A stretch of 64,000 nt of DNA from Spirosoma utsteinense (lineage in GTDB: Bacteria; Bacteroidota; Bacteroidia; Cytophagales; Spirosomataceae). Location: assembly GCF_014282275.1 (NCBI RefSeq), contig NZ_VFIA01000003.1:62001-126000 (forward strand), written 5' to 3'. This document shows, one piece after another, positions 33,367-42,616 of the stretch (position 1 is the first letter of the stretch; each line of letters begins with the position of its first letter). Under the pieces are notes generated by a model. It was not told the DNA's origin. It saw only the letters and a program-made list of their open reading frames with translations, and made no database searches. The position numbers and the translations under genes are program-made.

Positions 33367-33912
33367 TTATAATCGAACGGCAATCGTTTCACTGGTAACA
33401 GCCGGGGTATCGGCCTGTTTTTTCAGAAACTCTTCACGCTTCTTCAAGTCAGCTTTCAACGCAGCAATCTCGTCGGTGATTCGGTTCCATTCGGCATCCT
33501 GCGTAAAATCATACGTGACACGCTTAGTGATCTGAACGCTGGCACTGGCATACTGAATCGTGTTCTGGCGTACCACTCCCTGCTGATCGGCATAGGCTTC
33601 ATCGCCATCCAGGGGCGTAACGGCGGGCAGGTTAGCCATCGACTCCGTATCGGCAGGCACCTCCTGGCCGGGCAGTGGAGCGGGGCGTTGGTCTTCTTCA
33701 CGCATGACCCGCGCCTGGTAGGTCGAGATCGTTTTAAGCTTGTTGATGATTGTCTTGATGTACAGTTCATACCGTTTCATCTCGACATACGTCTTGAGCA
33801 GGTCGTAATTACCGCCTTCGATGATCTGGCTGGCGTGGTTATTGGCCAGTTCGACGATGGCCGTTTTAGAGATCGTCCGGTCGAGGGTGCCAATTGGCTG
33901 GATAAGGCCCAT
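33367..33912 (-). CDS. Hypothetical protein, helical with charged C-terminal coil
   Basis: 181-residue protein not matched to a known family. The N-terminal half is helical (TISKTAIVELANNHASQIIE, YVEMKRYELYIKTIINKLKT). A Pro/Asp/Glu-rich linker (residues 75-105) is probably disordered. The C-terminal part has a coiled-coil-like segment (IAALKADLKKREEFLKKQAD). No signal peptide or membrane helix. It lies between the aminotransferase and the HhH/barrel gene on the same strand, 45 and 58 bases away. No function proposed. Confidence 0.65.
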   Translation of the reverse strand: MGLIQPIGTLDRTISKTAIVELANNHASQIIEGGNYDLLKTYVEMKRYELYIKTIINKLKTISTYQARVMREEDQRPAPLPGQEVPADTESMANLPAVTPLDGDEAYADQQGVVRQNTIQYASASVQITKRVTYDFTQDAEWNRITDEIAALKADLKKREEFLKKQADTPAVTSETIAVRL

Positions 33913-33970
33913 GCGGTTGATAGATGTCGTGTGTTCCGTAAAGTTAATTATTTAAGAAGAACTGGCTGAG

Positions 33971-36064
33971 TCAAAAACGCCACCGTGCCTGCACCTTCAC
34001 CTCTGACTTGTGGGGAGCATCGATCTGATCGAGGCCAGAACCCACGGTATCGACATTGGCATAATCGGTTCGGGCCCAACGCACCCATACGTCGAGGTGA
34101 CGGTTCAGGCTGTACTGCCCCTGTAGGTAGTGCCGGACACCCCGACCGAAGTAAGCGGGGAACGAAAACGCATAGAGCACATCCCGCTCATACACGTACT
34201 GCCGACTGTCATAGTCGTCGGTACCGAACAGCGCCACACGGGCACTCAAACTGAATCGTCGCGCATCGATCGTTGCGTCCTGCACCACGGCGAATCCGCG
34301 CGAAGCAGGCTGACCTTCATAGGCGAAATCACTCCACTGCATCCTGGACCGCAGCGATAGCCACCGAACGGGTTTATAGTCGGCGTTGCAGGCTACCGTT
34401 CGGCGCGTGGTGCCAACAACGGTGGTGGTTTTGCTGGCCGAAGCCGGTAAATTCTTTTCTTTATGCTCTTCGTGGTAAACCGCGTACAAAGTCGTTTGCC
34501 GGGTAGGTGTGTAGCGAACCTGAAGCAGGTAGTCGAATCCGGCAGAGGGGGCATCGACTAAATATTTCCACCAGGGAAAACGGTATGTATCTATAAACCC
34601 GCCCAGCGTAATTTTTCGGTACAGCGTATACCGCAGTCCTATGTAGGCACCGGTTTCATTGCTGCTCCGGCTACCTTCGCTGAACCCATTGGCGTAGAAA
34701 CTATGAAAATTCCGGTCGTAATGCCGCAGCACCACCGCTACGTCGACCAACCGGTTCAGACTCCCCAACGCCCCCGCGACCGCGCCTAAACCACCCGAAC
34801 TGGTCTGGGAGCCCCCGCTCCGGGCCATCTCGCCGAAGAGATTCCAGTTTCGCCAAATGTAGCCGCCGTGCATTCCTATTACCAGATTACGGGTGCCGGT
34901 AAATTCATACTGGTTGTAGGGCAGATTTCGTTTGCGGTAATAGGCGTCGAATGTTGTCTGAAGGATTGTCAGGCCAAGTTGCCGCTGCTGCCGGGTATGA
35001 TACAGCACATGGGCACCCAGGTTGGTTTCGCGCAAACTACCCTGATCGGCAATCTCCGCTGGCGTTCGGTGAAACCCCGACGTTTGCAGTGAAGTAGCCA
35101 CAATACCCCCGGCGGCACTGTCGGCCAGGGTATTTGCGTCACGCCGGAGCCGCGATACCAGCCAGGTTATGTCGATATTCGGATGCGGGGCGTAGGTAGC
35201 CGTGGCACCCCGAAAGTAGCCATACTCCATCAGCGATGTATAGGGGCGAGCCCCCACTGTTGGCCGGCGAACAGCCTGAACAGTCTCCGCACTTTTACCC
35301 AGTACGAACCCCGCCGACAGGATCAGCCCCTGCCCAACCTGCATCTGGTAGTCGCCGAGCAGGATATTTCGCCATTTTTCCCGGTTTTGCACCTGCGCAT
35401 GAAACGATACATAGTCGGCACCGTAACGTCGTTTTCCGGGTTGCCAGGCCAGTACCTCACCGGGGTCTTTCTGCAGCGTCAGCCCTATACTGAACGCACG
35501 CGGTCTACTATACCGATAGCGAGCGTACCACTGTCCAGGGTTGCCCGCGTAGCGCGTAGGCAGGTTACCTTTTTTGTCGGCAACAGCCGTAGAAAACCCT
35601 CTTTGCTCTTCCAGAATACGCTCATACCTGATGATCAGATAATTGTCGGTTGGGGTAGGCAGCGCGCCAAACAACCGCGCATCGCCCGAAACGGTTACGT
35701 ACGGCTGCAACCGACGGATCGTGGCGGTGTCAAAATCGGGTATAGCCTGAAGTTCGTAGAAGGAAAGCAAGTCGCCGAAATCGGTACGGTAGGTAGCCAG
35801 ACGATTCAGTTGCTGTTCTGTGAGCAGATACGTCGCCGACAGTTCATCGCGGGTAGCGCGGTTCAGGTCGAGCGGATTGGCGCGAAGCTGGGTGAGCGCA
35901 TCGGCAATCGATTCATAATCGACACCCTCGGTTTGCACCGGAAACAAATCCTGAATGGACTGACTGATAGCATCGGCATTATGCCGCGAATCAGCCGGGT
36001 TCTGGGCGAAAGCGGGTAAGGCCGCCAGCCAGCCAGCTACCGCGAGCGTAGAAACGGTACGCAC
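33971..36064 (-). CDS. Exported helix-hairpin-helix protein with C-terminal beta-barrel-like region
   Basis: 697-residue protein with a signal peptide (MRTVSTLAVAGWLAALPAFA). Residues 50-125 contain two helix-hairpin-helix-like units (NPLDLNRATRDELSATYLL, FGDLLSFYELQAIPDFD) like those in ComEA-type DNA-binding proteins. The rest is rich in amphipathic strands with aromatic ends (QWYARYRYSRPRAFSIGLTL, GYIWRNWNLFGEMARSG) and ends VKVQARWRF, as expected for an outer membrane barrel. This architecture recurs in Bacteroidota. DNA binding or uptake at the outer membrane is a possible role but unproven. HhH units can also bind other ligands. Confidence 0.78.
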   Translation of the reverse strand: MRTVSTLAVAGWLAALPAFAQNPADSRHNADAISQSIQDLFPVQTEGVDYESIADALTQLRANPLDLNRATRDELSATYLLTEQQLNRLATYRTDFGDLLSFYELQAIPDFDTATIRRLQPYVTVSGDARLFGALPTPTDNYLIIRYERILEEQRGFSTAVADKKGNLPTRYAGNPGQWYARYRYSRPRAFSIGLTLQKDPGEVLAWQPGKRRYGADYVSFHAQVQNREKWRNILLGDYQMQVGQGLILSAGFVLGKSAETVQAVRRPTVGARPYTSLMEYGYFRGATATYAPHPNIDITWLVSRLRRDANTLADSAAGGIVATSLQTSGFHRTPAEIADQGSLRETNLGAHVLYHTRQQRQLGLTILQTTFDAYYRKRNLPYNQYEFTGTRNLVIGMHGGYIWRNWNLFGEMARSGGSQTSSGGLGAVAGALGSLNRLVDVAVVLRHYDRNFHSFYANGFSEGSRSSNETGAYIGLRYTLYRKITLGGFIDTYRFPWWKYLVDAPSAGFDYLLQVRYTPTRQTTLYAVYHEEHKEKNLPASASKTTTVVGTTRRTVACNADYKPVRWLSLRSRMQWSDFAYEGQPASRGFAVVQDATIDARRFSLSARVALFGTDDYDSRQYVYERDVLYAFSFPAYFGRGVRHYLQGQYSLNRHLDVWVRWARTDYANVDTVGSGLDQIDAPHKSEVKVQARWRF

Positions 36065-36162
36065 AGTTCTCTTCGATCAAGTTACGGAAATGCCGCCCAC
36101 AAACCGGGGCATTTGTTCGGTCGAAAAGAAGAGTTTGTACGTGAGCAGGCTGACGCTACCGC

Positions 36163-36190
36163 CTACCGCCTTCAGTCTGGAAGGCGGTAG
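36163..36190. terminator. Hairpin downstream of the 418-residue unknown gene
   Basis: CTACCGCCTTC at 36163-36173 is exactly complementary to 36180-36190, with a 6-base loop. The heptamer CTACCGC occurs twice in tandem in the left flank. It follows the stop of the minus-strand gene by 11 bases. No T-run follows on that strand, so it is at best a weak terminator or an mRNA-stabilising hairpin. Confidence 0.5.
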
Positions 36191-36200
36191 CGCCGATTAA

Positions 36201-37457
36201 TTACACGAATCGTCGTTTCAGGATTTCTACCAGTTCACTCACTTCATCGCTGCTCATATCCCAGAGGTATTGTGAAGCGTAGCGGTAGGAAATCAGGTCA
36301 AGGGCCTGGCCATAGTTATCCAGGGTGTCAATTTCGGCAACGGCCTGGTTATAAGCACTTGAATTGCCGTTGAACAGCTGGTTGATAAACCGGAATTTCT
36401 GGTTCAGCGAGATACTCCGGCCAACACTTTCGATGGGTTTCCGCGAAAACGACTGGGCAACAGACACGGGCTCGGCAGAAGCAGATTCGCGCAATGTGTC
36501 GTTTAATGTTGGCACGTAGCCAGACTCGGACTCGGCGTTGGTCGTAACCGACGGCTGCGAAAGCGAGCCCGTCTGAAGCTGCGATGGCTGGGCAACGGGT
36601 GCCACGGGTTCCGGGCCTGATTCGTTACCTCTCAGGAACATAGGCCCGCCGGAACCAGATTCATCAGCCGTTATACCAGCCGGTACCGGGTCGAGTTGCG
36701 GAGGAGTGGCGGGCATTACGTCATTCGGCACAGCGTCGGCCGGGACTAAAGGGGCAGGTGGCGTAATCGGCTCCACGGCGGCATCGAAAAATGAGCGCGA
36801 CGGTGAGTTTGGAATGACATCGGGTACGTGACTACGCAGCAACGCGGCCACATCCATTGGCAGTTTTTCGGATAGTTTAGCGACAAAATCATCATAATGC
36901 TCCAGTTCATGGGTCCGTTGCGTCAGCACTTCATCCAAATAACTAAGCGCCTGATTGACGTAAATAAACGGTTTACCACTCATCCGCTGGGCAATATGCA
37001 GGGGAATGAACTGGTTGATTTTGGTGTACCGTGACACTTGTTTCAGCACATCGGAGGTCAGCGTAAACTCGGGCTGGTCGCGCAGGATATCATCGAAGTA
37101 AGCACGGGGGTCAAATACCAGAATAATGGCCCGGCGGGTGGCTTCGGCCAGAAGCGGTTCGAGGTGTTCCCGCCGGACAGAGATGTGCTGCGAGACCACG
37201 TTCATGAAATTTTGGAGGGCTTCCTGTACCTCGGGATTCGTATAATCGAAATAAGCGCTACGAAACTTTTCGGCATCGGCCCGCCATTTATCCGATAAGC
37301 TACTAATGACGAACAGGTTAATCTGATTGATTGGTGTCAGCGTTAAAATCTGCTGACCGGTAATAGCAGAACGGTGCTGGTACACGTCGGCTGCGATCCG
37401 GCGGGCATATGACTTGCTGTATTCAGTAAGGGCGTTGGCGTTGAATTTGTTCGACAT
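36201..37457 (-). CDS. Conserved hypothetical protein of Cytophagales type
   Basis: 418-residue cytoplasmic protein with no enzyme motif that I recognise. The N-terminal 240 residues are helical (LTEYSKSYARRIAADVYQHR, AITGQQILTLTPINQINLFV, AYFDYTNPEVQEALQNFMNV). Residues 245-345 are Pro/Ser/Glu-rich and likely disordered. A final helical domain follows (IDTLDNYGQALDLISYRYAS, ending SELVEILKRRF). The ATG at 37457 fits the homologues I remember and avoids 52 residues of unlikely sequence upstream. Divergent from tdk. Function unknown. Confidence 0.75.
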   Translation of the reverse strand: MSNKFNANALTEYSKSYARRIAADVYQHRSAITGQQILTLTPINQINLFVISSLSDKWRADAEKFRSAYFDYTNPEVQEALQNFMNVVSQHISVRREHLEPLLAEATRRAIILVFDPRAYFDDILRDQPEFTLTSDVLKQVSRYTKINQFIPLHIAQRMSGKPFIYVNQALSYLDEVLTQRTHELEHYDDFVAKLSEKLPMDVAALLRSHVPDVIPNSPSRSFFDAAVEPITPPAPLVPADAVPNDVMPATPPQLDPVPAGITADESGSGGPMFLRGNESGPEPVAPVAQPSQLQTGSLSQPSVTTNAESESGYVPTLNDTLRESASAEPVSVAQSFSRKPIESVGRSISLNQKFRFINQLFNGNSSAYNQAVAEIDTLDNYGQALDLISYRYASQYLWDMSSDEVSELVEILKRRFV

Positions 37458-37670
37458 TAGGAAAAGCCTTTGTTTTGTAAAGATATACCTTTCGGCCACA
37501 AACCGGCCGGTATCCGCGAAGAAATCAAAGGCTGCGGTCTGCAGTCCATGATTCAGTCCCACTACCGATAAACCGTGTGGATAGATGTAACATTGTTCGC
37601 TCAGACTAATCATGATAGCGGCCTATTTGTTTGAGCTGTTTCTGCCTGCTGCTTTATCAACCGACATCCT

Positions 37671-38303
37671 ATGTTTATTGAACCGACTCGACGACGTGAA
37701 CCACCCCATCTCCGAACGGGCTGGATTGAAATTATTTGTGGATCGATGTTCTCCGGAAAAACCGAGGAGCTAATCCGCCGGCTGACCCGGGCCCGTATTG
37801 CCCGACTCAGCGTTCGTATTTTCAAACCAGCGCTGGACACCCGCTATCACGAAGAAAACATCGTATCGCACTCAGCGCTGACCATTCATTCCAAACCTGT
37901 ACAGACGGCAGCCCAGATCCTTAATCTGGCAGACGGATGCGATGTGGTTGGTATCGATGAAGCCCAGTTCTTCGATCAGGAAATCGTTGAGGTCTGTAAT
38001 ACACTGGCCAATCAGGGGCAACGCGTTATCGTGGCGGGACTGGACATGGATTTTGCCGGTCAGCCATTTGGCTGTATGCCCCAGTTAATGGGTATTGCTG
38101 AGTTTATTACCAAGGTTCATGCCATTTGTGTCGTATGTGGTGATGTTGCCAGTTATTCATATCGACTGGTTCCCTCGCAGGAGCGCGTACTCCTGGGTGA
38201 AACAGACAGCTACGAAGCCCGTTGCCGGCGCTGCTTTCACCTCGGCGATGCGGCCAGCAGCAAGGAATGGGCCTATGAAGACGCGAAAAATGAGGATCAC
38301 TGA
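37671..38303 (+). CDS. tdk: Thymidine kinase (type II)
   Basis: 210-residue thymidine kinase of the salvage pathway. The P-loop [15 protein letters not shown] is near residue 27, [20 protein letters not shown] near 103 is the Walker B/lasso region, and [12 protein letters not shown] near 127 is the family motif. Four zinc ligands are present as CVVC near 152 and CRRC near 187. The 16 residues before GWIEII are an N-terminal extension also seen in relatives. The porZ start is 3 bases after the stop, so the two genes are likely cotranscribed. Confidence 0.95.
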   Translation: MFIEPTRRREPPHLRTGWIEIICGSMFSGKTEELIRRLTRARIARLSVRIFKPALDTRYHEENIVSHSALTIHSKPVQTAAQILNLADGCDVVGIDEAQFFDQEIVEVCNTLANQGQRVIVAGLDMDFAGQPFGCMPQLMGIAEFITKVHAICVVCGDVASYSYRLVPSQERVLLGETDSYEARCRRCFHLGDAASSKEWAYEDAKNEDH

Positions 38304-38306
38304 GCA

Positions 38307-40562
38307 ATGAACAAAACAAGTAACCGGAAACGCCGGATAGCATGGTTGCTGGTGCTGGTCACTTCGTTTATCATTCATCACGCGTCATTCTCCCAGATTG
38401 GCACCTGGGAGTCCCACCCCAGCTATCAATCTGGTAAATCAGTGGCACTTTTAGGTTACAAGATCTATGCCGCTACACAAAATGGCTTCTTCTGTTACGA
38501 TAAAACAACCGGCGAGATCACAACCCTTGGTAAGCAGCAGGGGCTGAGCGACGTTGGTATCAGCCGTTTACTTTACCTGGCCGACCAGAATCGACTGCTT
38601 ATTGCCTACCAGAACGGTAATCTTGATTTTGTGACGTTGTCCGCCACGGGCAATCTGGACGAAGTTAAAAATGTCAATACCCTTGTTGCTGCCCAGAACC
38701 AGTTCGGCCCCGCTACTATTCATCACCTTAACCGAATTGGCAATAACCTGTACATAAGTACAAGCCTGGGTATACTGGTGCTGGACATCAGCCGGGACGA
38801 GATCAGGGATACGTATTTCACGCAGCAGTCAGATGGATCGAGGTTACCGGTTTATATGACTGCCGCAGCCAATGACAGCCTCTATGCGCTGACCACTACC
38901 GGTAGCCTCTCGGCCAACACACGGGCGGTGAGAGCCATTCGCCTGTCGGCCACAGTGAACATTGCCGATCCTGCCAACTGGAAACCCATAGACGTTCCCA
39001 GCGTTCCGTTTTCGTCGCTGGTTTCGTACCAGACCCGCTTATATGGCTCCATACCCGGCATGGGTATTTACGTGCGGCAGCGTGGCACGTGGACGCTCAG
39101 CCAGCAACTGTTAAATCCCGTCATTCAGTTGTTTCCAGCGACGGACGGACTCATCGTTGCTACCGATCAGTCTATTACCGTTCCTGGTGCGGGGTCGTTT
39201 ACCGGACCGCCACTGACCAACCCCCGCGACCTTGTACCCGACGGTAACCGGGTGTGGGTGGCCGACCAGCAAACCGGGTTGCTGGCAGGCGAAGCAGGTA
39301 CGTTTCAGCGCATTGCCCCCGAAGGCCCGACGCAGGATCTGTTCAGCAGCCTGTATGCTTACCCGAACCGGCTTGTTGCTTTGCCCAACGCCCCGCAGGC
39401 TGCGACCCTGCCCGGCGCGAGTCAGATAGCCGCTGATCTTTTTGCGGTGTCAGACAGCCGCTGGCAACCAATTCAGGCTCCCGGCCTCGGTCGTGGCTTC
39501 AATGCTGCCGCTTACCTGGCAACCGACCAGCGGTTGTATCTGGGCAGCTACGGGGGAGGCTTATGGAACCAGGTCGACGGGCAGTCGCCCACCTCGGTAG
39601 CCTTGCCAACTACGGTTAGCCCCTTTATCACGAGTTTGACCACCGACAGGGACAGTAATCTGTGGATTACGACGAGTGGCCCCAACACGCGGCAAGCCTC
39701 GCTGCATGTCCGGCGGCCCGACGGCACATTTCAGTCGTTTACGACGCTGAACCAAGTTAATATCATACAGGCCGTGCCCGACGATAACGGCTTTTTGTGG
39801 CTTCGCCCAGCCGGGAGCGCCGGGCTGCTGGTGTTCGATCCGGCGACCAATCGCCTTGTTTCATTGACCACCCAGGCAGGGCGGGGTAATTTGTTGACCA
39901 ACGCAGTCCGGACGCTGGTCAAAGACCGAAATGGAGCGATCTGGGTAGGTACCGACCTCGGTCCAACCGTGTTCGATAATCCCGCCGGGGCCTTCGATGG
40001 CAGTATTGATGCACAACCGCCCCTGCTCAACCGACGTCGGCTACTGGCCAATGAAGTCGTTACCAGTATAGCCGTAGATGGCGGCAATCGAAAGTGGATT
40101 GGTACGCAAACAGGCCTGTATCATGTATCCCCGGACGGGTCGCAGTTGCTCGATAGTTTCACGACCGATACCAGCCCATTACCAACCAATACCGTTCAGT
40201 CTCTAGCCATTGAACCCCTGAGCGGCCGCGTATTCATCCAGACCGGCCATGGGCTCCTGTCGTACCGGGGCCCGGCAACTGAGCCAGCGGCCCTGCTCAG
40301 TACGCTAACTATTTTCCCCAACCCGGTGCGCCCCGACTTCACCGGCACCGTAGGCATCAACGGCCTGACCGATAATGCAACCGTGAAATTGCTGGATGCA
40401 GGGGGGCAACTGGTCTACGAAACCCGGTCGCAGGGAGGTACCGCGACCTGGAATCTGCACGACTACCGAAACCGACCGGTACAAACGGGCGTATACCTGG
40501 TTGTCGTCGTCACCGCCGATGGTACAGAAGGACTGGCGGGGAAGCTGGCCGTCATACGCTGA
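38307..40562 (+). CDS. porZ: PorZ-like type IX secretion protein with beta-propeller and CTD
   Basis: 751-residue exported protein. A signal peptide (AWLLVLVTSFIIHHASFS) leads into QIGTWESHPSYQSGKSVALL and QQGLSDVGISRLLYL, the N-terminal signature I associate with PorZ. Repeated propeller blades follow (NRVWVADQQTGLLAGE, RNGAIWVGTDLGPTVFDN, GGNRKWIGTQTGLYHVS). The last 80 residues are a type IX sorting domain-like module (IFPNPVRPDFTG to LAGKLAVIR). In Porphyromonas, PorZ is part of the surface attachment complex that presents anionic LPS to the sortase PorU. No other por genes are in the window. Position next to tdk is unexplained. Confidence 0.82.
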   Translation: MNKTSNRKRRIAWLLVLVTSFIIHHASFSQIGTWESHPSYQSGKSVALLGYKIYAATQNGFFCYDKTTGEITTLGKQQGLSDVGISRLLYLADQNRLLIAYQNGNLDFVTLSATGNLDEVKNVNTLVAAQNQFGPATIHHLNRIGNNLYISTSLGILVLDISRDEIRDTYFTQQSDGSRLPVYMTAAANDSLYALTTTGSLSANTRAVRAIRLSATVNIADPANWKPIDVPSVPFSSLVSYQTRLYGSIPGMGIYVRQRGTWTLSQQLLNPVIQLFPATDGLIVATDQSITVPGAGSFTGPPLTNPRDLVPDGNRVWVADQQTGLLAGEAGTFQRIAPEGPTQDLFSSLYAYPNRLVALPNAPQAATLPGASQIAADLFAVSDSRWQPIQAPGLGRGFNAAAYLATDQRLYLGSYGGGLWNQVDGQSPTSVALPTTVSPFITSLTTDRDSNLWITTSGPNTRQASLHVRRPDGTFQSFTTLNQVNIIQAVPDDNGFLWLRPAGSAGLLVFDPATNRLVSLTTQAGRGNLLTNAVRTLVKDRNGAIWVGTDLGPTVFDNPAGAFDGSIDAQPPLLNRRRLLANEVVTSIAVDGGNRKWIGTQTGLYHVSPDGSQLLDSFTTDTSPLPTNTVQSLAIEPLSGRVFIQTGHGLLSYRGPATEPAALLSTLTIFPNPVRPDFTGTVGINGLTDNATVKLLDAGGQLVYETRSQGGTATWNLHDYRNRPVQTGVYLVVVVTADGTEGLAGKLAVIR

Positions 40563-40621
40563 AAACTGATTTACCTACGCGCGTTCCATCCAATTTTCGA
40601 TACCTGAACCAGACCGATACC

Positions 40622-41620
40622 ATGCATCTAGACGCCCAACAACCGCTCGTCCTCCAGGACTACCTTCACCGACGCGGCTGGCTCGACATCGAGGAAAATA
40701 TCTCCCTGCTGGAGAAGCCCGGCGAAGGTAATATGAACTATACACTTCGGGTGGTTACCCCAAACCGGACGCTGATTGTGAAACAGTCGCGGCCTTATGT
40801 GGAAAAATACCCGACCATTGCCGCCCCCGCCGAGCGGGCCGTTATTGAAGGGCGATTTTACCAGAAAACGCAGGCCATCCCGATGCTGGCCGGACAGATG
40901 CCGCATTTGCTGGGTATCGATGAAGAAAATAACATGCTGATACTGGAAGACCTGGGCGAGTCCAGCGACTTCACCTTCCTGTATCAACCCTGCCGCCAGT
41001 TGAGCGAAGCCGATGCACGCGCCTTAACCGACTATCTCAGCGAGTTACACACCCACTTCTCGACCGAGAGGCCCGATCCGGCTTTTACAAACCGGGCCAT
41101 GCGGGCGCTCAATTACGAACACATCATCAATTATCCGTTTCAGGAGGATAATGGCTTCGACCTGAACAGCATTCAACCGGGTTTACAGGAACTGGCACGG
41201 CCCTACAAACGCGATACTGACCTGAAGAAACGGGTGAAGGCGCTGGGAGATGTGTATGTGGGGAACACACCTACCGGCCAGCCCGGCACCTTACTTCACG
41301 GCGATTACTACCCCGGCAGCTGGCTACAAACAGCGGATGGCACAAAAATTATCGACCCTGAATTTTGTTTCTACGGCCCGGCCGAATTTGATCTGGGCGT
41401 TATGGTCGCTCACCTGATGATGGCCGAACAGCCACCAACGGTACTGCATACGGTGTTGACAACGTATCAGTCAGGTAGCGGTTTCGATGAGCAGCTACGG
41501 AAACAGTTTACGGGTATCGAAATCATGCGTCGGTTAATTGGACTGGCGCAGCTACCCCTGAGTTTATCGCTCGGGACAAAGCGCGACCTGCTCGACGAAG
41601 CGTATTCGCTGCTCTCCTAG
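40622..41620 (+). CDS. Phosphotransferase (APH family, methylthioribose kinase-like)
   Basis: 332-residue kinase of the aminoglycoside phosphotransferase/choline kinase fold. GEGNMNYTLRV near residue 35 is the nucleotide loop, LIVKQSRPYVEKYP holds the ATP Lys, LLHGDYYPGSWL near 222 is the catalytic HGD loop, and IDPEFCFYGPAEFDLGVMVA near 243 the metal loop. The combination HGD-x2-x-GS and DPEF-x-FYGP is what I expect of MtnK. However, no other methionine-salvage gene is near. The secreted nucleoside hydrolase gene follows after 19 bases, so a sugar released from a nucleoside could be the substrate. Enzyme specificity is uncertain. Confidence 0.8.
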   Translation: MHLDAQQPLVLQDYLHRRGWLDIEENISLLEKPGEGNMNYTLRVVTPNRTLIVKQSRPYVEKYPTIAAPAERAVIEGRFYQKTQAIPMLAGQMPHLLGIDEENNMLILEDLGESSDFTFLYQPCRQLSEADARALTDYLSELHTHFSTERPDPAFTNRAMRALNYEHIINYPFQEDNGFDLNSIQPGLQELARPYKRDTDLKKRVKALGDVYVGNTPTGQPGTLLHGDYYPGSWLQTADGTKIIDPEFCFYGPAEFDLGVMVAHLMMAEQPPTVLHTVLTTYQSGSGFDEQLRKQFTGIEIMRRLIGLAQLPLSLSLGTKRDLLDEAYSLLS

Positions 41621-41639
41621 CTCACTGGTCTTACCTCTT

Positions 41640-42602
41640 TTGTTTCTGTTGCTGATGATGTCGCCTACTATTGCCCAACACCCCATTAAACCCCGCCGGG
41701 TCTGGCTCGATACCGATATTATGATCGGGATGAAGGACGAGACGCCCCGCGAGGTAGACGATGCCATTGCGTTGATCATGGCGCTCGACCAGCCGGACAA
41801 GATCGAACTCGTTGGCATCAGCACCATTACCTACGCCAGCTATGCGTATGAGGTAACCCGGAAACTACTGACCTGGTATAACAAAACCGGGAAGGTAATT
41901 CCTGTCTATCGCGGCTCCGACACGGCGAACGACGCAGGTACCGAAAACGAGGCCACCCGTGCGCTGGCGAATGCCCTGCGCGCCGAAAAAATGCCGATTC
42001 TCGCCATTGGACCGGTCACTAACATCGCCACCGTCGTTAAAAATCACCCCGAACTGGTTTCGCAGATTGAAGAAGTCGTCGTCTGTGCCGGACGAACACC
42101 AGGGTTACCGTTCAAACCGGGCCTGGAAACGCTTTCGGTAGGTGACTATAATTTCGAGATGGACCCGGAATCATTCAGGATCCTCTTCGATGCGGGCCTT
42201 AACATAGTATTATCAGGTTATGAGTGCAGCATTTATACCTTTCTGGGCAAAACGGATGTTGATTTCCTGAACAACACGAACGAGTCCGACAAATGGCTGT
42301 ATGACCAGCTTCGTCCCTGGCAGCAGTTCAACGAAAAGCTGTTCGGCGTCGATGGCTTCGTGCCGTGGGATACAACGCCCCTTGGGTACCTCACCCACCC
42401 GGACTATTTCAGGTACTACAACGACATCCCCGTCCGGATCAACGTTGGCCCAAACGACGCCGGACCAGGAAACAAACCCTACCTGGAAGTTTCCTACGAT
42501 TATACAGACACCAACTGGCGGGCTACCTATGCCTACAAAACCCTGCCTGGTTTCGAAGAAATCGTGATCGATTCGATGAAACGGGCTTCGAAGTCGCAGT
42601 GA
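41640..42602 (+). CDS. Inosine-uridine preferring nucleoside hydrolase family protein, exported
   Basis: 320-residue hydrolase that cleaves the N-glycosidic bond of nucleosides. RVWLDTDIMIGM and REVDDAIALIMAL near residues 18-45 provide the Asp cluster that binds calcium (the usual DTDxGxDDA is expanded here by an insert). ILAIGPVTNIATVV near 120 and YNFEMDPESFRILFDAGLNI near 168 are family motifs. A short signal-like leader (FLLLMMSPTIAQ) suggests export. The start is uncertain: TTG at 41640 is the best candidate, CTG at 41625 would lengthen the leader, and ATG at 41655 would leave too little. Follows the MtnK-like kinase by 19 bases. Confidence 0.87.
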   Translation: MFLLLMMSPTIAQHPIKPRRVWLDTDIMIGMKDETPREVDDAIALIMALDQPDKIELVGISTITYASYAYEVTRKLLTWYNKTGKVIPVYRGSDTANDAGTENEATRALANALRAEKMPILAIGPVTNIATVVKNHPELVSQIEEVVVCAGRTPGLPFKPGLETLSVGDYNFEMDPESFRILFDAGLNIVLSGYECSIYTFLGKTDVDFLNNTNESDKWLYDQLRPWQQFNEKLFGVDGFVPWDTTPLGYLTHPDYFRYYNDIPVRINVGPNDAGPGNKPYLEVSYDYTDTNWRATYAYKTLPGFEEIVIDSMKRASKSQ

Positions 42603-42616
42603 TTGACCCTGATCGT

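Noticed and set aside
35183..36019. Open frame of 278 codons on the plus strand
   Set aside because: Antisense to the HhH/barrel gene; Arg/Gln-rich product with no motif.
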